In this document: positions 49,459 to 59,395 of the stretch, one piece after another | How positions within the stretch are numbered: the first letter of the stretch is position 1 | How the letters are laid out: each line of letters opens with the position of its first letter | Translations under genes and position numbers: made by a program | Notes under the pieces: model-generated | Databases searched by the model: none | Seen by the model: only the letters and a program-made list of their open reading frames with translations | What the model was told of the DNA's origin: nothing | Assembly: GCA_009599575.1 (NCBI GenBank) | Contig: VWND01000001.1 | Location: 620,001 to 684,000, forward strand | Length of the DNA stretch: 64,000 nt | Reading direction: 5' to 3' | Source of the DNA: Blumeriella jaapii | Taxonomy: Eukaryota; Ascomycota; Leotiomycetes; Helotiales; Drepanopezizaceae

Positions 49459-50645
49459 TTTTGATTTCTACCATTAGAGAGATAGGTCAGAACCTGTGAA
49501 AGTGTAAGAGCACAGATCGAGAACAAAGGAAAGATACAGGGTGAGACGCAAGTCACCCAAAATGGTATCTATAACAGCTTCCACAATCTGTTGGGACTTT
49601 GGAAGCGTATGCGTGTGTGATGTACAGTACCTGCAGAAATTACAAACCAGTGGCGCGTACTCGAAGTTCTGGTCAAAAGGTTAAGACTGTGACCTGTCAG
49701 TGAGCCACTCGGTATCGCAGAGCAAGACTTCACCGACCTTTACAACTTTCAAGAAATATCAAAGTTCGTGTTACTGTAGCTTTGGAGTGGTTTGGAGAAG
49801 GAGCCCTCGGTTAAGGCACGCTGCAGATCAGATCAATGTTTATGTTTATGTCGCCCAAAGACGCCGACTTGCAATGCCTTCAATTGGTGTAAGGATATAA
49901 GCACAATAACACATGAATCACGACAGATGGACATATTTATCTCAATTGTAGCACATGGAACTAATTCTCGGTAACACGGTCTGGTAGTCACATGAACCGC
50001 TACGGATGCGGGGTCTTTTCAGTCCAACCGGATGCCGTGATCTCGGGAAGCGCATACGGGACTCGGCCATTCATTGTTTTGGGAGACAGATCTGCAGATG
50101 GCTGGTTCGCTTTACATTCTGAACATTGGAAGAGGCACCTCTGCCCGGGGTGTTGGAAACAAGAGCGCAGTAGCCGGTTCCCCTCCCCGCTCTGCTCGGG
50201 GGCTCGTTTATTTCGCACATTGGCGATCGCCTGGCATTTGGTGGATGAGGGGTACCCTAGCCCGGATGAATTCAACACGACTCATTGACCCCCTAGGATG
50301 AAAGCCGGAGATGCTGAACCTCTGGCTGTTTGTGTAATGCCAGAGACACGTAGAAGGGATGGATGAGAAAATGATCAAGTCATGAAGCTAGAGAGCCAGA
50401 AGCCTCGATGGAACACTCGTTCCAATCACGCACCAAAGGGAAGAAGAGAAGAAAAGTAAAGAACGAAGATGACCTGTATTAATGTACACGAAAGCGCAGA
50501 AGCTCAAGAGGAAAAGACGGATAGATTCTGTCCATGAAGGGTATAAAGTCGAAGATATATCTCCGTTATTCTAGAAAACGAGAAAACAACATTATCAAAC
50601 CTCCCCAGACTGCTTACTCTTGTACAAATCGTCAACCGTCAGTCG
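49459..50645. other. Intergenic
   Basis: About 1.2 kb upstream of the GMC gene and downstream of the next minus-strand gene. One CAGTA element near 49623. No gene recognised. Confidence 0.5.
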
Positions 50646-51711
50646 TCATTTTGTCGTCCATGGCGTCGCGTCGCTCGTCGTAAAGCTGAACGGGCTCTTT
50701 TTCATCTCGGGGCTTCGGGGGCTCAGCTTGACGGCAAACAAATCATCTTCTGTCTCTGTCTCGTCTTTGGAGGGCACGAAACCGGTGGCGATAGCGTCTA
50801 GAGAGCTTAGATGACTGGCCTCGTTTTGTCTCGCAAGAAGATGCTGGGGAGGGCTTTGTCCCACCACCCGTGGTGCGCGAGGGGTGGCACTGTGGAAGAG
50901 GGAAAACGAAGACACAGCGACGTCTCCGTGGTCTGGGGAGAGGGGATTACTCTCGGCCGGAGCGTGGCCTGCTTTCATGATCAGTAAAGCTTAGGAATTG
51001 GAAGGAGCGCTAAGGCTTACCTGACGATGGGGATAGTTCCGAGACACTCGTCCCAAGCTTCAATCCCTTTAACCTCTCTGATAACCTGCTACCGCCTGGA
51101 GATTTCGGGCTCGCAGGTGATGTCTCTGAAGCTATCTTGGCCCCGACGCCGAAGTTGTCCTCGATCCATGCCTTCTCTTGCACGGCCATTTCCAAGCCCA
51201 CGCCTTCGCCGTTGGCCATCTCCTGCTCGATCTCCCTCTGCAAAACACTGAGTCGCTTCTTAGCCCACACTGTGTGCAACACGCCTTTCTTCCCCGCCGT
51301 GGTTGCGCTCACGCCCAACGCAGGCGGGAAGATGGCTGGCAGCGGGTTGGTCTGCATCGACTGCCCGCCTCTCTGCTCCAGCTTCACGATGGGCGGTATC
51401 GATGCCCCCGGCGCGAGCAGGAAGTACAGACGATGCAGCTTCCCCTCTGCGCCATCCTTCGCTGACAGGACTGTACTCTTGCCCTCCCACGACACTTCCC
51501 AGTCCCCCGTGTGCCCCTGGCCGTCGTCAGCCCATTCCACCATCAAGATCTTTGTGCCATCGTTGCCACGGCCAGACTCGAATTCGAAGCGCGCGAGCGC
51601 GCTGGATGAGGACACGGCGGGCGCTTCGTGGCGCAGAGTTGCGCCGGTGTTGGGCACGCCGTCGGGCTCGAAGTCGTCTCGTCGTGGCGTGTGTACGTCC
51701 GTGTCTGCCAT
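50646..51711 (-). CDS. Conserved fungal protein of unknown function
   Basis: 337 residues from complement(50646..50968, 51021..51711). The N-terminal half looks like a compact domain found across filamentous ascomycetes: ARFEFESGRGNDGTKILMVE, TGDWEVSWEGKSTVL, LHRLYFLLAPGASIPPIV and NPLPAIFPPALG. It is followed by a helical stretch (KKGVLHTVWAKKRLSVLQRE, QEKAWIEDNFGV) and a Ser/Pro-rich tail with possible phosphorylation sites. The short intron (50969-51020) is GT-AG and in phase. There is no signal peptide or membrane segment. I know no function for this family. Confidence 0.78.
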
Positions 51712-52681
51712 GGTCGTTGGTGTGTCGGTCTCGCAAAGCTTCTGCTCTAGGTGTCCCGGCTTTCTGGCTTTCTGGCTTTCTGGCTCTCTGGCTTTCTCAC
51801 TCTCGTGCTTCCGTGGTGTAGGCGCGGGGGCAGACGAACGGCGTATATGAGGTGTGTATATGTGTATGTAGATGTAACGGCTGGGCAGCGGATCCGATCT
51901 GTGTGTTTTTTTTTCTGCAACCAACACTATGTAGGTCCAAGCTGGTCGGCGAGAACAACGCAGGGCGGAGCATAGATGTATGGATCCTCAGAAAGTGCCT
52001 CTCTCTCTCTCTCTTTGCCTTTCCCTCTCCTCTCTCTTTGTCTCTCTCTCTCTCTCTCTTTCTCTCTCCCGCTGCGGCGCCGGCGTGCATCACTCACCTC
52101 GACGTGAGATGAAGTCGGACAAAAGGCCGGACCCGGCTCTTCGGACATTGGATCTTGGTGGCCATCACGCCCAATGACGATGCGCCGAGCGAAGAGGCCA
52201 GCGATCGTTGCATTTGCCAGTCGGAGTGGACTCAGTGGAGGGCGCTGACAGGCCGGTCGATGCGGGCGCGTTCAAAGATAGATCTCGTGCAGAGTGGAAT
52301 CTTCTTTACGGAGGTACTGTACTGTACAGCACCATATTGCTGTACTGTGCTGTACAGACCTGTACCGTTTTGATGAGCGGAATGCTGGTAGTGATACGGT
52401 GATACATGTTGGAGTTGTTTGTTTTCTTTGCTGCATTCATGCATGATCTCGGCCGGCATCATCATCGCTCTACAGTACGACGTCCCTTTTCATGATCTTC
52501 TGTTACAGTAGACACTCTGGTTTGTCTTGCATTTGGCTCGGCTCGGCTCGCAATCCTTACTGTATATATTTATACCTTAGTCGGGGGATCGGAAAACCAC
52601 CCCTTTCCGGCAACCAAGAGACCACCACCAAAACTTTATCATCTTCTGCCTACGATTTCATCTGCTCTGACACACGTTGGC

Positions 52682-53014
52682 ATGATGCCTCCATGTGATT
52701 GGGCTCAGAAAGCACGAATTGATAAGGAAAGTAGGAAGCTTTCGAAATGTGCTAAAAGTCGCGTGATGCGTTGGAGAGACGCAAAAGCGCAGATCAAGAA
52801 GCATATTACACAAAGGTGGCTCGATAGAAGCGAGAATAACGTGGTTAAAAGAGATGAACAGCGACAGCTTCGTAAAAAAAAAAAAAAAAAAAGGGTTGAT
52901 AGCCATTCGAAATGTACGTTTTGTACGTTAAACACTGCGGCGAGGTTTGAAAAGCTGGTGTGGATTCTAAAGTTATCGATATACACGTCAAATGAAAGAC
53001 CTATAATATTTTAA
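52682..53014 (+). other. Unrecognised open frame in the AT-rich island
   Basis: 110 codons starting MMPPCDWAQKARIDKESR, strongly basic, with an 18-base A run giving a Lys tract and a CTFC motif after it. It matches no family I know. It could be a fragment of a decayed mobile element or chance. I do not call it a gene. Confidence 0.25.
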
Positions 53015-53310
53015 AAATGCTTTCCAGATGCAAAGATGGCGTAGCAGGGAATTTCGGTGTTCCACAAATCGCGAGACATATGCGACAGCAGCAATCTTAC
53101 AAAAGTTGATAGATATCATTTAAATGGAAAGTATTCAAGAGTTGTAGTTAAATTAGCATTTCACTATTTAATGTTGTCATTTTTTAGGAGAATTAATGAG
53201 AAGCGTGTCGTAGGCAGGATGTGCAAAGTTTTGACATGGTTCCCTTAACTTCCTTTTTAAAAAAGAAGACATTTGTGCCGTAGTACAGTACAATAGTAGT
53301 ACATACAGTA

Positions 53311-53358
53311 GTAGTACTTGCAGTCGATAGAATGGTAGTACTTGCGGTTGATAGACTG
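53311..53358. repeat. 24-base tandem duplication
   Basis: Two adjacent 24-base copies, each starting GTAGTACTTGC, differing at three positions. Confidence 0.85.
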
Positions 53359-54226
53359 CCGTCCTAGAACCTTTCAGAAGGTACGAACAGTTGTTGAGCT
53401 AAGTAATCACATACAATATACCATCCCAGAACATTCTAAAATTTTGTAGCAAAAGCTCTTGTTAGTAGGAGATATAAGCTTAAAGCTCAAAAGAAGATGT
53501 GCGCATAGCACCGACCAAAAGGCCTGGTCAATCAATCACTGGCGTTACAACGCTAAATGGGTATGGTCAACAGGAGGCCGACGAAAAAACACAGTGGAAT
53601 CAAAAGAAGAAAAGAAAGCAATTCCGCAAGCCAAATCTAAAACTCAACAAAATGAAAGTGGGCTTTCGCCCCGGAGATAGAAATACACTGGTTGCTTGCC
53701 GCGAGGAATAAACTCTGGCTGGTACGAGCTAGAGAAGAAATCGATTCGACAGCAAAATCTTCGGTCAGAATTACGGTCAAGATCCTTTTGGCCAAGATAT
53801 ACAGTTGACTGGCCCCAAGGACTTTCGTGACGTGTGTGTCTTGCGTCATGTGTCCTTGAGCCAGTGGTTGAATCGCTGAACTGCATTTTTGCTGTGCCCC
53901 CCTTGTACTGTACAGTAGGTCGGTGGTTTCCAACCCCCCGATTTTGAACTTGCATGATGCTTCTAGCCGAGGATGGTAAACAAACGGGCCGAAACTCCCT
54001 CCACCTGCACTACGTACATCCAGTAGATAGTTTTCGAGATCTTGCATACAGTACAATATAGCCATCTACGTTGATGCGCGGCTATCGTATTTCATTTGCA
54101 CTTCAATTCATATTGCTCTCTTCGTTCTTTGTTCTCATAAGATCTTAAGGACCCTCTAGTGCCTATGACAACAAAGAAATCAAGAGACTTTCAATCACAG
54201 TAGTCTCCTCTCGCAGCCTGAGCATC

Positions 54227-55873
54227 ATGTCTCTCAATCCACTGCTATTGCAGTTCAACATGGGCAATGCAAGCAATCTATCTGTTGCGCCCTTCTTGTC
54301 CTTGGAACAGGCGTCCTGGACTCCACACATCATCATCTTCGGTCTCTTATCCTACACCATCTTATGCTGGCTTCTCCGCTTCCAACGTCGAGATGCCAAG
54401 CTGAAGAAGTATGGTTTCGTTGACCGGAAATCCCTGGCGCGCATGACGAATGTAGAAGCTCAAGAGATCACAAACTACATGGCGGAGCTGGAGTTTCCGA
54501 AGATCTATTATACCAGCATACAGTGAGTCGACTCCTCCCCGAAAAGTCGCGGGCTATAAGATATTCTGCTTGGAATCTTACTGTGTGTTTACGTTTCACC
54601 ACCGCATCTTGTCTCGAACGTCACACGCACATTAGACCACGCTGATCGTTGTGGCTCAGGTTCGCGCTGTTCAAGGTAAGAGAGAAGTTCACCTTTCGGC
54701 CATCGTAAAACCTGAGATCTGAGCCGTTTCAGACCTACGGAATCCCCACCATCTCTTCCCTCCTGGCCGCAACGAGAGAATTCAGCACGCCCGAGAACGC
54801 CAGCAAGCGATATGCCGACACGGGGGTCCTCATCCAGGAATTCGCCGGGCACCATCCCAAATCCGAGCGCGGGATTAAAGCGCTCGCCCGCATGAACTAC
54901 ATCCACTCGCGCTATCAGAAGGCCGGCAAGATCTCCAACGAGGACCTGCTCTACACGCTCAGCGTGTTCATCACAGAGCCCGTCGGCTGGGTCGCGCGGC
55001 ACGAGTGGAGGGCCATGAACCAGATGGAGATCTGTGCCGTGGCGACGCTCTGGAAGAGCATTGGCGATGCGATGGGGATCCAGTACGAGGGCTTCCTGCG
55101 CAGAAGCGAGTGGGAGGACGGCATTGCCTTCTACGAGGATATCACGGCGTGGGCCAAGGAGTACCAGGAGAAGTGCATGGTGCCCGCGACGTCTAACAAG
55201 ACCACTGCCGACGAGCTGGTGCCTCTGTTGCTGTTCTACCTCCCGAAGCCCCTCAAGGCCGCAGGCTCGCACATGGTCGGCGTGATGATGGGCCAGAGGT
55301 TACGAGCTGCCATGATGTAAGTCCGGGCATCATCGCCAGCTCGCCCTTGAAGAAGAGATCAGCAAGCTAAAGAAAGCTCGTCCCAGGTATCCAACTCCAC
55401 CAGCAGCCTGCTTCCTCTTGGCGAATGTGACATTCACCCTCCGCAGACTGGCTCTGCGATACTTCGCACTTCCCAGACCCAGCTTCAAGCGCGTGCGAGA
55501 ACTATGCGACAAGCCCGATCCCAGCACCGGGCGGTACACTGTGAATCGATACATAGCTCATCCATTCTACAGTAAGCAATCCTCACCAGCTCTCTCCTCC
55601 GACCCGCTCGTGAAGGCCTCAAGCCGTTGACAGGCGTACGACGTAGACAAGCCCACGTTCCTCAACCGCTGGGGCCCCGAAGGCCTCTTTGTCCGTCTCT
55701 TCGGCGGCGACGTGCCGGGCGCGAAAGGCGACACGTATCTCCCCGAGGGCTACCTGTTTGAGGAGATCGGCCCCAAGGGGATGAAGAACAGGGGGTTGGA
55801 AGAAACGAGGGCGATGGAGGAGCGGTTGATGGAGGAGCGGCCGAGCGGGTGTCCGTTTGCGTTCAAGAGGTAG
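54227..55873 (+). CDS. MpaB-like ER-bound oxygenase family protein (DUF2236)
   Basis: Member of the MpaB/rubber-oxygenase-like heme protein family; the mycophenolic acid enzyme MpaB' is a known relative. Exons are 54227..54522, 54660..54675, 54733..55316, 55387..55571 and 55634..55873, about 440 residues. An N-terminal membrane anchor (HIIIFGLLSYTILCWLL) precedes a basic stretch. The catalytic-like domain starts with FALFKTYGIPTISSLL and has HHPKSERGIKALARMNYIHS, LYTLSVFITEPVGWVARHEW and FLRRSEWEDGIAFYEDITAW. The C-terminal block is YLPEGYLFEEIGPKGMKN. Exon 2 is only 16 bases. The last junction does not keep phase with a normal GT-AG intron: 55571 ends in phase 1 while the AG at 55632-55633 needs phase 0. 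A two-base deletion, or one inserted base, is suspected. No biosynthetic cluster surrounds it. Confidence 0.82.
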
Positions 55874-56129
55874 GTGTCACGATTGGAAGAGAGAAGAAAA
55901 TGTGGCGTTGGTAAATTGGCCGGGACGAGGGAACGTTTTTGGTCTTCTGGGTTTAGGAAGTTGAGAAATCGATTTTCTTTCGTGAGACTTGGAGACGGAA
56001 AGTGGATGAAGTTGCACTATCCTAATCATACTCGCGTTTTTTTCTTCCGCTTTCTTACTTTCTTTCGTTGTCGACACCATGCAGATATCTTCTTGCCTGG
56101 GAATGGAGGCGACGGTGGAAGCTCGCACG

Positions 56130-56440
56130 GAAGGCAACTTACGTACCTTATCCACCAGCCAGGAGAGCTAGATACCGAGGGGTTTGATGAGCTTCCTGTT
56201 GCACGTCGCAGCTTTGTTTACTTTCGGTCTCGGTTGGGAATGCTGCTCGTCGACCTACCAAGAGCGTGACCGAGGGAGCAGCTGATAGTTTTGTTGCACG
56301 TCGCAGCTCTGTTTACTTTCGGAAGGCACCTACCTCACTGAGGTTGCTAGGCCAGCCAACCAGAAGCGCTACCCAGGGGCCTGCTGGAACATTTGTTCCA
56401 CGTCGCAGCTCTGTATACTTTCGGAAGGAAGGGATTTCAC
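56130..56440. repeat. About 100-base diverged tandem repeat, three copies
   Basis: Three copies share a core of about 36 bases beginning near GCACGTCGCAGC at 56201, 56296 and 56398 (spacings 95 and 102). The spacers also align, so the unit is about 100 bases. A weaker fourth copy may start near 56090. In the plus strand the second and third copies are in one frame and encode a 34-residue repeat with the core RRSSVYFRK. The region lies in the 3' flank between two convergent genes. Confidence 0.75.
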
Positions 56441-56636
56441 TGCACCAAATTCCGAACATGATTGGAGAGCCGCTCTGAGGAAGTAGAATGGGCATCGTAT
56501 CCGAAAGCCTTTCCAAATTCGAGGACTCCATGGTATACAAGTACAATTGTATGATTACATTTGCTCACCAGGCACTCTCGATATCTTACACCACTAGCAC
56601 ACAACATACCATCCCCAGCTACGAACCACCCTTCTC

Positions 56637-59033
56637 TCAAATTTGCGCAAGCAGTGACTCGACATACTCTTTCAACTCGCTAATAGGGACTTTGTCCTTC
56701 TTCACAGCCAACCGTCGACACTGTACCTCACACTGGCGGTTCGTGAGCCAAGACTTACCGACGATGACAATCACCGGATACCCAATCAGATCGGCGTCGC
56801 CCATCTTCACGCCCATGCTCTTGTCGCGATCGTCAAGAACAAGATCAAGCGAGGAGCCCGTGGCTGCCAGCGTATCGTAGACCTCCATCGCGGCGCCCTC
56901 GTTGCGCGCGCTGCTGGGGACGACAACCACCTCGAAGGGCGCCATGACGCGCGGCCAGTTGAGGCCCTTGCCGTCGGCGAGCGTGTCGGCCACGGCGCCG
57001 ACGATGCGCGAGACGCCGATGCCGTGGCAGCCCATTTGCATGGGGACTTTGTTGCTGTCTGGTCGTTCTTTTGCGCCCTTGACTGTGCGAGGCGAGCTGC
57101 CCTCGCCTTTGGTGGCGATAGGGGTGCCGGGCTGCTTTTCGAGGGGGGCCACGATGGTTGCGCTTAGGGGCTCGCTGTATCGTGTTCCGAGGTGGAAGGT
57201 GTGGCCAAGCTCGATGGCTTTCTGGACTCGGAGAGAGCCTTGGGAACAACGTGGACAAGGATCTCCGTCTTTAATTCGGAGAAAATTGAAGGGCTGTTTC
57301 GTCGATGGGTCCTCGAACATGGATTCAAATGGCACATCTTTCAGATTCTCTAAAGATTCATCGTGACAAGGTGCATAGAGGGCGACCCTATGCTCGTCCC
57401 GTTTGATGAATTCTTGAAACTCGGATGGAATGCTGCAGTCGACCAGGTTCACGAGTCGTTGGGGCCGAGGTGATGTTGGGTTCGCTGAGTCTGATGGCTG
57501 CGAGAGGCGGAACCACAGCTGCAAAGGATTCTCGATAGACGCATCCAAGTCGGGCACTACCGCTCTTACGGCGTGAGTGTTGACTTCCGATCCATTCGAG
57601 AGATCGTGCCCCAAGGATTCATCCCAGGAGCTTGGTGATTTGTACCAGACGTTGACGAGAGTGAGCCTGTCTCGTGATATACCGCGCCATAAGCGCAAGG
57701 TAAACTTGACACCATGGCGATTTCCATTCGATGGACTCAGTGCGTTGTATACAAGTTCGACTAGAACCGGCTTGTCTTGAGGAGTATCTATGCGTTTGCG
57801 TACGTCTATTATTGAAAGAGGTTTCTCGGGTGCATCCTCTGGGACATAGAATTTCTCCAAGTTTCTCTTGAACACTGGGCTTTCTGCCAGCTCTTCGTTG
57901 GCGACGTAGTCGCATGATGTACAACTAATGATATGATCTTCACCCTTCGACGTCGGGAAATGAAACTCGTGACTCAAGTCTCCACCAATGTCACCAGAGT
58001 CGGCTTCTGCAACCAAGTAAGGCAATTTGAGCTCATCGAATAGGCGGCAGTACATTTCTCGGACCTCGTGATATGTCTCAAGCGCGCGCGAAGAGCTGTG
58101 GTCGAACGTGTAGAGGTCTTTCATAATGAATTCCCTGGAGCGAAGAAGTCCATGTCTCGGTCTTAGCTCATCACGATATTTGCGGGCTTCATCTCGTCAG
58201 AATCCGGTGCTGATTTGCTGTGATAAACTCACATATCTGGTAGAGACGAACTGGAAGCTGTTCGTAAGATACAACCAGATTTGATACCAGGGTCGTAATC
58301 TCTTCTTCGTGGGTGGGGGAAAGGAGATACTTGGCATTCTTCCTATCCGAGAAGTGAAAAAGCTGCAACAGATTAATCAAGGCTTCTAAGCGGGAAGAGA
58401 TAAACTCGCTTCAGAGCCAGCTTTGTTCAGGCGACCGCTCTTTGCCCATAGTTCTTCGGACGAAATCGATGACAGGGCTACTTTGGAAGCACCTTCTTTC
58501 GTCAGTAGATTCAGGGAGGGAGGCTCACAGAATGGCATCACCTACCTAACCGAAACATGTACTTGTCGACAAGAGCTTCCAACTTGTCTTGCACTCTTCG
58601 TCCCAGAGGTAGAATATGGAAGATACCAGGATAAACCTAAGCCGTCAGAACGTGGGTTTGTTGTTGCTTCAGTGCAAGGCCTACTTGACGAATAAATCCT
58701 GCTCGAACGAGCTTTGCTTGAGAGTCTGCTGCAGCATCAACAGACCATTGCTGAAGCAAAAGCAACTAGAAACCCACCCTCATCTTCTTTCGGCGCGATG
58801 CCTCCAGTCGGTATCCACATTCTGGACAATCTCGCTCGACCATCAACCTTCGGATCTGTTAGAGACCAGATAAAGACATGTGACGAAGGCAAACTTGCCG
58901 ATGCTTCGCAAGAAGGCACACTTGCAATGTGCCTTGTGTGGCGGAAAGAGAGGTGAGTTTTGGGACCGTTGAGCGAGTAGAGGCTCCATAGTGGAGAGAG
59001 AAGAGCTCTTCTGGAAAGGGGGTTGCATGCCAT
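56637..59033 (-). CDS. Prolyl-tRNA synthetase, mitochondrial (bacterial-type)
   Basis: Class II enzyme that charges tRNA-Pro, here the mitochondrial form. Six exons, complement(56637..58186, 58233..58362, 58410..58492, 58546..58636, 58685..58728, 58778..59033), give about 717 residues. The N terminus MACNPLSRRALLSPLWSLYS fits a mitochondrial presequence. Motif 1 region: AKLVRAGFIRQVYPGIFHIL. Motif 2: RLYQISRKYRDELRPRHGLL followed by RSREFIMKDLYTFD. TSCDYVANEELAES lies in the insertion domain. Motif 3: MGCHGIGVSRIVGAVAD; the anticodon-binding domain follows. Intron 4 (58363-58409) has a GC donor (GCGAGT); it joins AGSE to LFHFSDRKNAKYLLSPTHEE exactly as in relatives. The other introns are GT-AG. 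Confidence 0.93.
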
Positions 59034-59395
59034 TGGCGCAAGGAAAGATTCTGCCAAACGAACGGAAGTGGACTTCAGATGTACTTGGAGAGACAATCTC
59101 TAGAGCCCAAAGAAGTATTGAACCAATCTCTGGCACATCCTCAATGACCGACAAAGCTTTGTTAAGGCTTAATACTTGGAGTAAATATGGACAGTTAGCC
59201 TGGTTGTCGTTCCTACCTAAGGAGGTACAGCTAGAGGTGCTTCAAGGTGGGCAGAAAAAGGCGGTGACAAGCTTCGCGGTCTGTACGATAAGATAAGGAT
59301 TGAGAAAAAACTCGATCACCGGCAACCATCAAAGTCTAAGCGTCCACCAACACAAATCACCATTCCTTCGAGAACCATCAAATGCGCAACTGATC
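59034..59395. promoter_or_regulatory. Shared divergent promoter region, prolyl-tRNA synthetase / mak21
   Basis: 362 bases between two divergent start codons, so it must serve both genes. No element I can name. Confidence 0.5.

Larger units (their letters stand above)
51712..54226. other. Long intergenic stretch with an AT-rich island
   Basis: About 2.5 kb between divergent genes. CT arrays lie at about 52001-52070 and TACTG/CAGTA tracts at 52312-52365, 53281-53330, 53905-53925 and 54045-54060. From about 52560 to 53700 the base composition is clearly more AT-rich than the rest, with only weak coding signals. Confidence 0.55.

Noticed and set aside
49980..50060. tRNA-like hairpins here and at a few other intergenic sites
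   Set aside because: No matching A box and B box pair and no complete cloverleaf could be drawn.
47181..55873. A secondary-metabolite cluster from the GMC oxidoreductase and MpaB-like oxygenase
   Set aside because: No polyketide synthase, peptide synthetase, terpene cyclase, transporter or regulator between or beside them; neighbours are housekeeping genes.
56130..56440. Ribosomally made peptide precursor of the ustiloxin type
   Set aside because: Dibasic sites repeat, but there is no signal peptide, no clear core peptide and no UstYa-type oxidase nearby; kept only as a repeat finding.
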